Part shown: positions 46,065 to 57,469 of the stretch, one piece after another
How positions within the stretch are numbered: the stretch's first letter is position 1
Layout of the letters: each line of letters begins with the position of its first letter
NCBI RefSeq assembly: GCF_014334115.1
Contig: NZ_CP060494.1
Span: 2,634,501 to 2,698,500 of the forward strand
Reading direction: 5' to 3'
Origin: Sphingosinithalassobacter sp. CS137
GTDB lineage: Bacteria; Pseudomonadota; Alphaproteobacteria; Sphingomonadales; Sphingomonadaceae
DNA: 64,000 nt
Notes under the pieces: generated by a model
The model's database searches: none
What the model saw: the letters and a program-made list of their open reading frames with translations, nothing else
Told to the model about the DNA's origin: nothing
Translations under genes and position numbers: made by a program

Positions 46065-47855
46065 CTATCCTCGGTAGAGCGCATCCAGCCGCTCGCCATA
46101 GACCTTGCGGAGCACGTGGCGGCGGATCTTGAGGCTCGGGGTCAGCTGCTCGTTCTCGATCTGGAAGGGCGCGTCGGCCAGGATGAAGCGGCGGACGCGC
46201 TCGATCTGCGACAGATCGTGATTGACGCGCTCGACTGCCTTGCCCAGCGCCGCGCGATAGTCGAGATCCTGCGCCAGTTTCTCGAAGTCGCAGGGATTGC
46301 CGCTCTTGGCGCACCATTCCTGCGTCCATTCTGGATCCGGGACGAGCACCGCGGTCATATAGGGCTTGCGGTCGCCATAGATCATCGCCTGGACGATCTC
46401 GGGCTGGAGCGTCAGCATGCCCTCGATCTTCTGCGGGGCGACGTTGTCGCCCTTGTCGTTGACGATAATGTCTTTCTTGCGGTCGGTGATCCGGATCCGA
46501 CCCTTGGCGTCGATCTCGCCGATGTCGCCGGTATGGAGCCAGCCGTCCTTGAGGACGCGGTCGGTCTCGTCCTCGTTGCGCCAATAGCCGTGCATCACGA
46601 GCTCGCCGCGCACCAATATCTCGCCGTCCTCGGCGATCCGCACTTCGACGCCCTCCAGCGGCGGACCGACCGTGTCGTGCTTGAGACCCGCCTTGGGACG
46701 GTTGCACGAGATCACCGGCGCGGCCTCGGTCTGGCCATAGCCTTGTAGGAAGGTGAGGCCGAGCGAATCGAAGAAGATCCCGATCTCCGGATTGAGCGGC
46801 GCCCCGCCCGAGACCATCGCCTTCATGCGCCCGCCGAAGCGCTTGGCGATCTTGGGTTTGAGCGTGGCCTTGAGGAACAGGTTCATCGGTTGATCCTGCA
46901 CCGGCACGCCGCCCGCGCTCCGCTTGGAGCCGATCTTCACTGCGCGGTCGAGCAGATAGGCGGAGAACTTGCCCTGTTTCTCGATCGCCTTGCTGATGCG
47001 GGTGCGGAGCACTTCGAACAGGCGCGGCACGACGACCATGATCGTCGGCCGGACCTCCTCGATGTTGGAGGCAAGCTTCTCGAGCCCCTCGGCATAATAG
47101 ATCTGGGCGCCGAGGCCGATCGGGAAATGCTGCCCGCCGGTATGCTCATAGGCGTGCGAAAGCGGCAGGAACGAGAGGAAAATCTCGTCGTCCCAGCCGA
47201 AATCCTCGGAGATCAGCGCGGTGCATCCTTCGACATTGTGGAGGATCGCGCCGTGATGCTGGCACACGCCGCGCGGTGCGCCGCCGGTGCCGCTCGTATA
47301 GATGATGCAGGCGAGGTCGGAGCGCTTGAAGGTGGCGCGTGCCGCCACGGCTTCGGGATCGGCGGGGTGCGCCTCGATCAGGCTGCGCCACTGATGATAT
47401 TCCATGCTGCCCGACTGGCTGGCGCGCATCTCGTCGATCGCGATCACCATCCGGACGGTGTTCGAGCGGACCGCCGCCGGCATCAGGTTGCGCGCGAGCT
47501 TGGCGTTCGAGACGATGATCGCGCAGGCGCCCGAATTCTCGATGATATGGGCGTGATCGCGCTCGGTATTGGTGGTGTAGGTCGGCACCGTCACGCAGCC
47601 CGCCGCCATGATCGCGAGATCGCTGATGCACCATTCGGGGCGATTGTCCGAAACGAGCATCACGCGGTCGCCGCGGCGCAGTCCCATCGATTCCAGCGCG
47701 GTGGCGAGCCCCGCGACCTGGCGGGCGGCCTCGGACCAGCTCGTCGCCTTCCATTCGCCGTCCGCCTTTGCCCAGAGAAAGGGCGCGTCGCCCTTCTCCT
47801 TTGCGCGTGCGAAGAACATGCTGACGAGGTTTTCGAACCGTTCGAGCCTGCGCAT
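46065..47855 (-). CDS. Long-chain acyl-CoA synthetase (AMP-dependent ligase)
   Basis: A 596-residue adenylate-forming enzyme of the FAA1-like group. The P-loop YTSGTGGAPRGVC departs slightly from YTSGTTGxPKG (Gly for Thr, Arg for Lys). The other motifs are intact: LPLSHAYEHT, QGYGQTEAAPV and WLHTGDIGEIDAKGRI. ATG 47855 has GGAGA upstream; a TTG at 47888 is unneeded. It follows ggt by 44 bases on the same strand. It activates fatty acids for oxidation or lipid synthesis. Confidence 0.93.
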   Translation of the reverse strand: MRRLERFENLVSMFFARAKEKGDAPFLWAKADGEWKATSWSEAARQVAGLATALESMGLRRGDRVMLVSDNRPEWCISDLAIMAAGCVTVPTYTTNTERDHAHIIENSGACAIIVSNAKLARNLMPAAVRSNTVRMVIAIDEMRASQSGSMEYHQWRSLIEAHPADPEAVAARATFKRSDLACIIYTSGTGGAPRGVCQHHGAILHNVEGCTALISEDFGWDDEIFLSFLPLSHAYEHTGGQHFPIGLGAQIYYAEGLEKLASNIEEVRPTIMVVVPRLFEVLRTRISKAIEKQGKFSAYLLDRAVKIGSKRSAGGVPVQDQPMNLFLKATLKPKIAKRFGGRMKAMVSGGAPLNPEIGIFFDSLGLTFLQGYGQTEAAPVISCNRPKAGLKHDTVGPPLEGVEVRIAEDGEILVRGELVMHGYWRNEDETDRVLKDGWLHTGDIGEIDAKGRIRITDRKKDIIVNDKGDNVAPQKIEGMLTLQPEIVQAMIYGDRKPYMTAVLVPDPEWTQEWCAKSGNPCDFEKLAQDLDYRAALGKAVERVNHDLSQIERVRRFILADAPFQIENEQLTPSLKIRRHVLRKVYGERLDALYRG

Positions 47856-47899
47856 CCTGTCTCCCGTCTTCGTTACGGTTGTATTCAACCGCGTTGTTC

Positions 47900-49561
47900 T
47901 TATTCGGTTGCGGCCGTGCCGACGCTGCGCGGATCGGCGGCGCCGCGCCAGCCCTCCGGCGTGCGTTCGACGGCAGTGACCTTCGACCCCTGATCGGCAG
48001 CGCGGACGGCGCCGAGCGGCGCGATTTCCCGGGCAAGTTCGGCGCCGAGCGGGGTCGCTTCGATCAGCAATTCCGCGTCGTCGTAGTAAAGATTGGGCAG
48101 TGCCATCGCCTCCGCGACGGGCAGATCCCAGTCGAGCACGCCGATCAGCGTCTTGGCGACGTGCATGATGATACGCCGTCCGCCCGCCGAGCCGAGCGCC
48201 AGTACCGGCCGGCCTTCGGCATCGTACACGATGGTCGGCGACATCGACGACAGCGGGCGCTTGCCCGGCGCGACGGCATTGGCCACCGTCGCGCCGGCTT
48301 CCTCGGGCGCGAAGCTGAAGTCCGTGAGCTCGTTGTTGAGGACATAGCCGTTGGCGAGCAGCTGGCTTCCGAACGGCCCCTCGACAGTCGAGGTCATCGA
48401 GACGACATTGCCCGCCCGATCGACCGCAACGAAATGCGTGGTGCCGGGTACGTCGGGCTGTACCGCATCGGTCCGCGGCTGCGCGCCGGGCGGGGTGCCG
48501 GGCTGATAGCGTTCCAAGGCGCGCTCAGGCGCGATCAGCCGCGCGCGCCGCGCGAGATAGCCGGGATCGACGAGTCCCGCGACCGGCACGGAGACAAAGT
48601 CCGGATCGCCGAGATACTTGCCGCGGTCGGCATAGGCGAGCCGCATCGCCTGGCCGATCAAATGCCATGCGGTGGGCGAACGCGCGCCCATCTCGCCGAT
48701 GTCGAACCGTTCGAGCATGCCCAGGATCTGGAGCACGGTGGTGGCGCCCGAGGAGGGCGGGCCCATGCCGCAGACGGTGTAGTCGCGATAGCCGCCGCAC
48801 ACCGCCGGGCGCTCGACCGCGCGATAGGCGGCGAGATCGCCGAGCGTCATGTCCCCCGGGCTGTTCGGGCTTTGCGCGACCCTGTTGACGATCGCTTCGG
48901 CATTCTCGCCGGTGTAGAAGGCATCGGCGCCTTCGGCGGCGAGGCGGCGGAGGAAGGCGGCGAGCGCCGGATTGCGGATATGATCGCCGACTTCGAGCGG
49001 CTCGCCGTCGTTCAGATACAGCGCCGCGGTCTCGGGAAAGTCAGCCCAGCGCGGTGCCAGCATCCGCGTATAGGCGGCGAGCGGGGCAGTGACGTCATAG
49101 CCCTGTTCGGCAAGGCGGATCGCAGGCTGGAAGAGAGCCGCCCAGTCGAGCCGCCCCCATTTCGCATGCGCCATCGCCATCAGCCGGAGATTACCCGGAA
49201 CGCCCACCGAGCGCCCCCCCGGCACGGCTTCGAGGAACGGCATCGGCGCGCCTTCGGCAGTGAGGAACCGGTCCGGGCGGGCCGCCGCAGGCGCGGTCTC
49301 GCGACCGTCGATGGTGGTCAGGACGCGCGTTTCGGCGTCGTGGTGCAGCAGAAAGCCGCCGCCGCCAATGCCGCTCGACTGGGGCTCGACGACCGTGAGT
49401 GCGACGAGCATCGCGAGCGCGGCGTCGGTGGCGCTGCCGCCCTGGCGCAGCATCTCGCGTCCCGCCTCGGTCGCGCGCGGATCGGCGGAGGCGACCACTC
49501 CCTGGGCGCATGCGGCTGCCGGGAGGAGGAGGGCGATGAACGCGACGAGCAGCCTTTTCAT
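47900..49561 (-). CDS. ggt: Gamma-glutamyltransferase
   Basis: A 553-residue Ntn hydrolase that is exported (signal peptide 1-19, ending ACAQ) and cleaves itself before the catalytic Thr in PGTTHFVAVD (about residue 358). GGGGFLLHH and ETAP in the large subunit and PLSSMSPTIV in the small subunit bind the gamma-glutamyl group. It salvages glutathione or gamma-glutamyl compounds in the periplasm. The gene is between pyrD and the acyl-CoA synthetase gene. Confidence 0.95.
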   Translation of the reverse strand: MKRLLVAFIALLLPAAACAQGVVASADPRATEAGREMLRQGGSATDAALAMLVALTVVEPQSSGIGGGGFLLHHDAETRVLTTIDGRETAPAAARPDRFLTAEGAPMPFLEAVPGGRSVGVPGNLRLMAMAHAKWGRLDWAALFQPAIRLAEQGYDVTAPLAAYTRMLAPRWADFPETAALYLNDGEPLEVGDHIRNPALAAFLRRLAAEGADAFYTGENAEAIVNRVAQSPNSPGDMTLGDLAAYRAVERPAVCGGYRDYTVCGMGPPSSGATTVLQILGMLERFDIGEMGARSPTAWHLIGQAMRLAYADRGKYLGDPDFVSVPVAGLVDPGYLARRARLIAPERALERYQPGTPPGAQPRTDAVQPDVPGTTHFVAVDRAGNVVSMTSTVEGPFGSQLLANGYVLNNELTDFSFAPEEAGATVANAVAPGKRPLSSMSPTIVYDAEGRPVLALGSAGGRRIIMHVAKTLIGVLDWDLPVAEAMALPNLYYDDAELLIEATPLGAELAREIAPLGAVRAADQGSKVTAVERTPEGWRGAADPRSVGTAATE

Positions 49562-49602
49562 GCGCCTGCCGTAGCGGTGTTTTCGTGCCAGCGCAAAGCG
49601 GC

Positions 49603-50616
49603 TCAACCGCGCTTTCGTGCGGCGAGCGCGGCCAGGATCGCCCGAATCAGTCCGGGTCCGCGGTAGACGAGACCGGAATAGAGCTGGATCAGGCTCGCCC
49701 CTGCGTCGAGCCGCGCCAGCGCCTCGTCCGCGCTGTCGATCCCGCCGGCGGAGATCACCGGCAGCGCGCCATTCGCCGCCGCGAGCGCTTCGACGAGCTT
49801 GGCGCGGGCGAGAGCCGCGAGCGGTGCGCCGGAGAGGCCACCGGTTTCGCCGACGTGCGAGGAGCGCAGTCCGTCCGGGCGCGAGATGGTCGTGTTTCCC
49901 ACGATCAGCGCATCGACTCGATTGTCGATCGCCGCGCGTACGGCTCCCTCGATGCCGGCACGATCGAGATCGGGCGCGATCTTCAGGAACAGCGGCCGGC
50001 GGCGCGCATCCGGCAGCACGCGCGCGGCATCGCAGGCGGCGAGGAGATCGTCGAGCGCCGGTCGCGACTGAAGATCGCGCAGACCCGGCGTGTTGGGCGA
50101 GCTGACATTGACCGTGATGTAATCGGCAAGCGGCGCGGCGCGCGCCACGCCCTGGGCATAATCGGCGATCCGATCCGCCGAATCCTTGTTCGCGCCGACA
50201 TTGACGCCGAGCACGCCGCTGCGGTCGCTCCGCTTGGCGATCCGCGCCAGTGCCGCGTCGAGACCGCCGTTGTTGAAGCCCATGCGGTTGATCACGGCTT
50301 CGTCTTCGGCAAGCCGGAACAGGCGCGGCCGAGGATTGCCCGGCTGCGGGCGCGGGGTGAGCGTACCGACTTCGACCGAGCCGAAGCCGAGTGCAAACAG
50401 CCCGGGCACGGCCACTGCATCCTTGTCGTATCCCGCTGCGAGGCCGAGCGGATTGGGGAAGACGATGCCGGCCACTTCGGTCTGCAGCGACATATCCGTT
50501 CCGGAGGCGTTGAACGGCGTTCCTGCGGTGGCCCAGAGGCGCAGCGCGGCGAGCGAAGCGCCGTGCGCCTGCTCGGCATCGAGCGCGAACAGCAGGGGGC
50601 GGAGCGGATAGGCCAT
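49603..50616 (-). CDS. pyrD: Dihydroorotate dehydrogenase (quinone), class 2
   Basis: A 337-residue membrane-associated FMN enzyme of pyrimidine synthesis. The N-terminal helix typical of class 2 (LRPLLFALDAEQAH) is present. Signatures are GLAAGYDKD, INRMGFNN, the active-site Ser region ITVNVSSPNTPGLR and VISAGGID. ATG 50616 is chosen because it opens the class 2 helix; the longer ORF from 50685 would run into the divergent small-RNA region. Confidence 0.96.
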   Translation of the reverse strand: MAYPLRPLLFALDAEQAHGASLAALRLWATAGTPFNASGTDMSLQTEVAGIVFPNPLGLAAGYDKDAVAVPGLFALGFGSVEVGTLTPRPQPGNPRPRLFRLAEDEAVINRMGFNNGGLDAALARIAKRSDRSGVLGVNVGANKDSADRIADYAQGVARAAPLADYITVNVSSPNTPGLRDLQSRPALDDLLAACDAARVLPDARRRPLFLKIAPDLDRAGIEGAVRAAIDNRVDALIVGNTTISRPDGLRSSHVGETGGLSGAPLAALARAKLVEALAAANGALPVISAGGIDSADEALARLDAGASLIQLYSGLVYRGPGLIRAILAALAARKRG

Positions 50617-50669
50617 GCGCCGGCTTTTGCACCGGAGCGGAGCAACGTCAAAGCGGCCGCGTGCCAGAA

Positions 50670-50794
50670 TGTCGTTTGGGTTCAATACCGCAGCAGGTCT
50701 CGGTGCTAGTACGGAGCTGCGACCCGAGGGGTTCCGCCAACAGGGGGACCCTTTCTAACTGGCCCGGCCGATTCGTTGGCCGGGCCGTCTTTTA
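50670..50794 (+). ncRNA. Candidate small RNA ending in a strong terminator
   Basis: The stretch between pyrD (leftward) and the AraC gene can fold into three stems. They are CGCAGC/GCTGCG (from about 50688), GGGTTCC/GGGACCC (from about 50729) and the terminator at 50761. No plus-strand gene lies upstream within 4 kb, so the terminator needs a transcript of its own. A 29-codon ATG-TAA frame (50669-50758) exists but uses codons unusual for the neighbours. The exact 5' end is unknown. Confidence 0.42.
50761..50794 (+). terminator. Rho-independent terminator
   Basis: GGCCCGGCC (50761-50769), loop GATTCGTT, GGCCGGGCC (50778-50786), then GTCTTTTA. A perfect nine-base GC stem with a T-run on the plus strand only. 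Confidence 0.9.
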
Positions 50795-50855
50795 TCGCCG
50801 CCACCTGAACGATATAGTCCTGCCTTCGGTCATCTGAGGTGGGGTACTCAGGCAA

Positions 50856-51818
50856 ATGCAGCACGCCGGAACCGACCGCGGAGGCAAGGCTTCCGTGGCG
50901 AAAGTCGTCCGCACGACCGATGCCGCAGGCGAGGGCAAGGGTGTCGTGCTGCGCTCCGCCCCAGGCGGGCCTGCGCTGCGCTTCATCGATACCGAAGGGC
51001 CGCTGAAGCCGCTCGTCGAAACCTATTATCTGTATCGCTGGGATGCGCGCGAAGTGGAGGGCGTCGAACGAGTCGACGTCGGCCAGATCCGCTTCATGCT
51101 GAAGGGCGAGGGAGTGCTCCTGTTTCCCGACGGCCGCGAAGAACATTCGCGCCCGGTGATGATCAACGCGCCGGGGACCGCGGCTGCGCGCTACCGCGTC
51201 GAAGGACCGTTTCACTGTTTCGGCGTTTCGCTGCGGCCGATCGGCTGGCGTTCCCTGGTGAGGCTTCCGGCCCATCAGGTCGCCGATCGGGTGATCGACG
51301 GAGCCGAGGTGTTTGGACCCGAGGTGATTGAACTGCTGGCGGAGCTGCGGCGCCTGGAGACGCTGGAGGAAATGATCGCAGCCGTCGAGCCGTTCCTGCA
51401 GGCGCGGCGGCAATCCGTGCCTGTTTCCCATCTGGCGCTGGCGCAGGCAGTGCGGGAATGGTCGGCGTCCGAGACGCTCGACGTACAGGCGCTCTACGAT
51501 GCCGTTCCCGGCATGACGCCGCGCCAGGTGATGCGGCTGTGCAACGAATATTTCGGCGGATCGCCGACTCACCTGCGCCGCAAGTTCCGGGCACTGCTGG
51601 CGGCGCTGCGCCTCTATCGCGGCGAGCGGGCTGCCGATGTCGCCGCACCCTTTTCCGATCAGTCGCACATGATCAACGAAGTGAAGCACTATACCGGCCA
51701 CACGCCCACCAGCCTGCGCGAGCGGATCGATCCGGTGCTGGCGGCGACGCTGGACAAGGAAACCTTCTACATGTTGCCCGAGGCAGTGCCGGAAACGCTT
51801 GACCCACACGACGATTGA
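50856..51818 (+). CDS. AraC family transcriptional regulator
   Basis: A 320-residue regulator. The N-terminal domain (about 40-180) resembles the DUF6597-type sensor found in some AraC proteins (YYLYRWDAREVEG, RPVMINAPGTAAARY). The C-terminal helix-turn-helix pair (about 200-300) shows MTPRQVMRLCNEYFGGSP and DQSHMINEVKHYTGHTPTS. It is 38 bases upstream of the suf regulator gene on the same strand, but shows no evident functional link to Fe-S biogenesis. Confidence 0.85.
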   Translation: MQHAGTDRGGKASVAKVVRTTDAAGEGKGVVLRSAPGGPALRFIDTEGPLKPLVETYYLYRWDAREVEGVERVDVGQIRFMLKGEGVLLFPDGREEHSRPVMINAPGTAAARYRVEGPFHCFGVSLRPIGWRSLVRLPAHQVADRVIDGAEVFGPEVIELLAELRRLETLEEMIAAVEPFLQARRQSVPVSHLALAQAVREWSASETLDVQALYDAVPGMTPRQVMRLCNEYFGGSPTHLRRKFRALLAALRLYRGERAADVAAPFSDQSHMINEVKHYTGHTPTSLRERIDPVLAATLDKETFYMLPEAVPETLDPHDD

Positions 51819-51828
51819 CCCCAGATGC

Positions 51829-51853
51829 CAATCGGAACGAGTTGGTCCGATTG
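51829..51853. promoter_or_regulatory. Inverted repeat abutting rrf2, probable auto-operator
   Basis: CAATCGGA (51829-51836) and TCCGATTG (51846-51853) are perfect arms around nine bases, ending at the ATG pair of the Rrf2 gene. An exact TCCGATTG half recurs at 52279-52286 just before sufB. Confidence 0.55.
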
Positions 51854-51856
51854 ATG

Positions 51857-52294
51857 ATGCGCCTGTCCTCCCTTGCCGATTATGCGGTGGTGATGCTCAC
51901 CGCCGCCGCACGCCATTGCGGCGGGGCGGGGCGGCTGAACGCAACGCTGCTCGCCGAGGAAACCGGGCTGCCGCTTCCGACGGTGCAGAAGCTGGTCAGC
52001 CGGCTGTCCGCAGCCGGGCTGGTGGAGAGCGCGCGCGGGACCGGCGGCGGATTCCGCCTCGCGCGACCGCCGGCGGCGATCACGCTGGCCGATATCGTCG
52101 AAGCGATCGACGGGCCGATCGCGATGACCGCCTGCGTCGATGAAAAGGGCCGCGACTGCGCGGTCGAAGAGAATTGCCGCGTGAAGCCGCACTGGAACCA
52201 AGTGAACGGCGCCGTGCGCGGCGCGTTGGCCAGTGTGACACTGGCGTCCCTGAACACAAATCCGGTGCGCGAAGCCGCTCCGATTGGAAGCTGA
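51857..52294 (+). CDS. Rrf2 family SUF-system regulator
   Basis: A 145-residue winged-helix regulator of the SUF Fe-S assembly regulator group. It begins MRLSSLADYAVVML, with HTH LPLPTVQKLVSRLSAAGLV and wing GGGFRLARP. Three Cys (in MTACVDEKGRDC and ENCRV) fit a 2Fe-2S-binding site as in IscR/SufR. It is three bases ahead of sufB. It probably represses the operon when clusters are sufficient. ATG 51854 is an equivalent alternative start. Confidence 0.93.
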   Translation: MRLSSLADYAVVMLTAAARHCGGAGRLNATLLAEETGLPLPTVQKLVSRLSAAGLVESARGTGGGFRLARPPAAITLADIVEAIDGPIAMTACVDEKGRDCAVEENCRVKPHWNQVNGAVRGALASVTLASLNTNPVREAAPIGS

Positions 52295-52297
52295 ACC

Positions 52298-53757
<1,460 letters not shown>

Positions 53758-53761
<4 letters not shown>

Positions 53762-54264
53762 TCTCGCCGCTGCTCCTCCTCGCCGCTGTCGCGATGCAGG
53801 ACGTGCCTGCGCAGGACACCGTCTTCGAAGAGGAGGCGGAGGCGATTGTCGTGCAGGCGACGGTGGGGCGCGTGGCGCTCCTCTTCGATCGCGCTGCCGA
53901 CGGCCGGCTGGAGAATTGCCGAGTCTTCGTCTCGAGCGGTGTCGACTCGCTCGATGCGGAAGCCTGTGCAACCGTGCCTGACTGTGCTGCGGACGTGGCC
54001 GAGGCCGGTGCGTGCATCGACGTTTCGCTGGTTACGCTGGCCCCGCGGCGCGCGGCTGCGGCGGAAGCCGCGCCCGCGATGGCGCTCACGCTGCCGAAGC
54101 TGGTTGAGCCCCGCACCGCCGCGGAGATGCCTGCGGTCGGCCCTGCCGTACGCGGCGCGGCGGAGGACGATCCGAACCGGCTTCCCGACCTGCCCCCGCC
54201 GCCGCGCGACATGACCAGCGCCCCGGCGATCACCTTCGGGCCCGGTCCCGACACGATGCCCTGA
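53758..54264 (+). CDS. Exported TonB C-terminal-like protein inside the suf operon
   Basis: A 168-residue protein starting at GTG 53758, overlapping the sufB stop as GTGA. It has a short hydrophobic N-terminus ([12 protein letters not shown]) and a domain, [31 protein letters not shown], that follows the pattern of TonB C-terminal domains of sphingomonads (G-x-V...DGRV-DC...SGS-LD...C). Four Cys are present and the C-terminal third is Pro/Ala-rich. No such protein belongs to the known SUF machinery. sufC starts 18 bases after it. Export is likely but not certain. Confidence 0.72.
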
Positions 54265-54281
54265 TTGGAACAGAGACACGC

Positions 54282-55021
<740 letters not shown>

Positions 55022-55025
<4 letters not shown>

Positions 55026-56143
55026 GCGCGACCGACACCTTGGAACGGGCGCCTGGCCCACCGGAGGATGTCCAGCGGCAGGAGGATCTGCGCTGGTTCG
55101 ATACCGGCAGGCTGGCCCGTTACGAGACGGAAGCACCGAGCGGTGCGCTGCCCACCCTCGACGATTGGTGGATCGATCTGCCCGGCCCGCGGCTCGTGTT
55201 CGTCGATGGGGCCTTTCGCGCGGAGCTGAGCGCGCCGGGCGAGGTTCGCGTGACGAACGGCGGCACGGAGCTCTCCGGCAATCCGCTCGCCGATCGCGCG
55301 GTGCGCGAGGCCCGCGCGGGGTTCGCGATTGTGGTCGGCAAGCGCGGCGTGATCGGAACGGTGCAGATCGTCTACGTCTCGACGGGCGGCAGCGCGCACT
55401 ATGCCAACAAGATCGTGCTCGAGGAGGATGCCCAGGCATCGATCGTCGAGACACACCTCGGCTCCGGCTGGGCGAATGTCGCCAACTGGTATGAGGCGAA
55501 GCGCGGGGCGCGGCTCATGCGCGCCGTGCGCGCGGTGAAGACCGGCGGCGCCTTCACCGATCATGCCGCGTCCTGCGTCCCCGAGGCGGCGAGTTTCATT
55601 TCGACGGCGCTGGTGCTCGGTTGCGACACTGCGCGGCTGGAAACCGGCAACATCGCCAGCATGCCCGGTGCCTATGTCGAAGTGGGCGGCGCGCTGCTGG
55701 CGCGCGGAGAGCAGATGCTCGGCACGTTCAATCTGGTCGATCATGCGGGCGAGGAAGGTACCAGCCGGCAGACCTGGCGCGCGGTGGCGAGCGAGCGGGC
55801 TACCGCAAGCATCGCGGCTCGGGTGGCGGTTCGCCGCGGCGCGCAAAAGACCGACGGCGAACAGTCGCTGCGGGGACTGCTGCTCGACCGCACGGCGACG
55901 ATCAATCTGAAGCCCGAGCTGGAAATCTTCGCCGACGACGTGAAGTGCGCCCATGGCGCCACAGTGGGCGAGCTCGACCGGCGCGCGCTTTTCTATCTCC
56001 AGAGCCGCGGTCTGGCTGAAGGCGCCGCCAAGGCGCTGCTGACCCGCGCTTTCGTTGCCGATGCGCTCGACCGGATCGGCCAGGAACCGGTGCGCGAGGC
56101 GTTCGCGGCCGATGCGGAGAAGTGGCTGGGGGAGGCGCTGTGA
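55022..56143 (+). CDS. sufD: Fe-S cluster assembly protein SufD
   Basis: A 373-residue paralogue of SufB that completes SufBC2D. The C-terminal core motif FADDVKCAHGATVGELD and FYLQSRGL are diagnostic. The start is GTG 55022, overlapping the sufC stop as GTGA. Confidence 0.95.
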
Positions 56144-56169
56144 CACCTCTTTCCTGCCCCAATCCGCTG

Positions 56170-56189
56170 GTCTCGAGCAAAGTCGAGAC
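56170..56189. repeat. Short hairpin between sufD and sufS
   Basis: GTCTCGA (56170-56176) and TCGAGAC (56183-56189) form a seven-base stem. The TCGAG core and the following GACACG are shared with the repeats at 57959, suggesting one family. Confidence 0.45.
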
Positions 56190-56252
56190 ACGATGCGCGT
56201 CACGTGCGGCACGTTCCGCGACCGCGCCCGGGGCGCGCGGAGAGGGTGCGAC

Positions 56253-57467
56253 ATGCAAGTGACGGCCGACATGCGCCCGCTCGACGTGCTCGCCGACTTT
56301 CCGGCCATCCCTTCGGGCTGGGCCTACCTCGATACCGCCGCGACGGCGCAGAAGCCGCGCCCGGTGATCGATGCGATCACGCGCGGCTATGGCGAGACCT
56401 ATGCCACCGTCCATCGCGGCGTCTATCAGCGGTCCGCGGACATGACGCTCGCCTATGAGGCGGCGCGGGCGCGGGCGGCGAAATTCCTGGGGGCAGGTTC
56501 GGCCGACGAGATCGTATTCGTGCGCGGAGCGACCGAAGGCATCAATCTGGTGGCGCAGAGCTGGGCCGTGTCGCAGCTGCGCGCGGGCGACCGGATCCTG
56601 CTGAGCCAGCTCGAGCATCATTCGAATATCGTCCCGTGGCAGCTGGCGGCCGAGCGGATCGGTGCGCATATCGACGTGCTGCCGCTGACCGAAGACCAGC
56701 GGATCGATCTCGATGCGATGGCGGAGATGCTGACCTCGCGGCATCGGTTGGTCGCGCTGGCGCATGTCTCGAACGTCACCGGATCGGTGCTCGACGCGCG
56801 GCGCGCGGCGGAACTGGCGCATGGCGTGGGCGCGAAGCTGCTGCTGGACGGCTGCCAGGCGGTGCCGCGGATGCCGGTCGACGTCGGTGCGCTCGACTGC
56901 GACTTCTATGTCTTTTCCGGGCACAAGCTCTACGGTCCCACTGGTGTCGGCGTGCTGTGGGGCCGCGCCGAGCTGCTCGACGCGATGCCGCCGTGGCAGG
57001 GCGGCGGATCGATGATCGACAAGGTCTCGTTCGAGCGCACGACCTATGCCCCGCCGCCGGGTCGATTCGAAGCGGGAACGCCGCACATCGTCGGTGCGCT
57101 GGGGCTGCACGCGGCGATCGATTACGTCGAGGCGATCGGGCTCGACCGGATTGATGCGCATGAGGCGGCACTGGTCGCCGAAACGCGCGCACGACTGTCG
57201 GAGATCAACAGCGTGCGCCTGTTCGGGCCGGAGAATTCGGCGGGGATCGTCAGCTTCGGCGTCGAGGGGGTGCATCCGCACGACATCGCCACCATCTTGG
57301 ACGAGAGCCGGGTGGCGATCCGCGCGGGGCATCACTGCGCGCAGCCGCTGATGGAGGCGCTGGGCGTCGAAGCGACGGCGCGCGCGAGCTTCGGAGTGTA
57401 TAACTCGGCGGACGACGTCGCGGCGCTGGTGCAGGGCGTCGAGCGCGTCACGCGGATTTTCGGGTGA
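56253..57467 (+). CDS. sufS: Cysteine desulfurase SufS
   Basis: A 404-residue PLP enzyme that supplies sulfur. The PLP Lys is in FSGHKLYGPTG and the catalytic Cys in RAGHHCAQPLM, as in class II desulfurases. GAGAGGG supports ATG 56253. There is no sufE in the window; SufT and SufA follow. Confidence 0.96.
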   Translation: MQVTADMRPLDVLADFPAIPSGWAYLDTAATAQKPRPVIDAITRGYGETYATVHRGVYQRSADMTLAYEAARARAAKFLGAGSADEIVFVRGATEGINLVAQSWAVSQLRAGDRILLSQLEHHSNIVPWQLAAERIGAHIDVLPLTEDQRIDLDAMAEMLTSRHRLVALAHVSNVTGSVLDARRAAELAHGVGAKLLLDGCQAVPRMPVDVGALDCDFYVFSGHKLYGPTGVGVLWGRAELLDAMPPWQGGGSMIDKVSFERTTYAPPPGRFEAGTPHIVGALGLHAAIDYVEAIGLDRIDAHEAALVAETRARLSEINSVRLFGPENSAGIVSFGVEGVHPHDIATILDESRVAIRAGHHCAQPLMEALGVEATARASFGVYNSADDVAALVQGVERVTRIFG

Positions 57468-57469
57468 AG

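Noticed and set aside
50675..50690. T-arm-like GGGTTCAATACC suggesting a tRNA
   Set aside because: No acceptor stem, D-arm or anticodon arm can be formed around it.
50669..50758. 29-codon ORF before the terminator
   Set aside because: No good ribosome site, and codons such as AGT, GCT, CGA and CAA are unlike the neighbours; kept only as an alternative to the small RNA.
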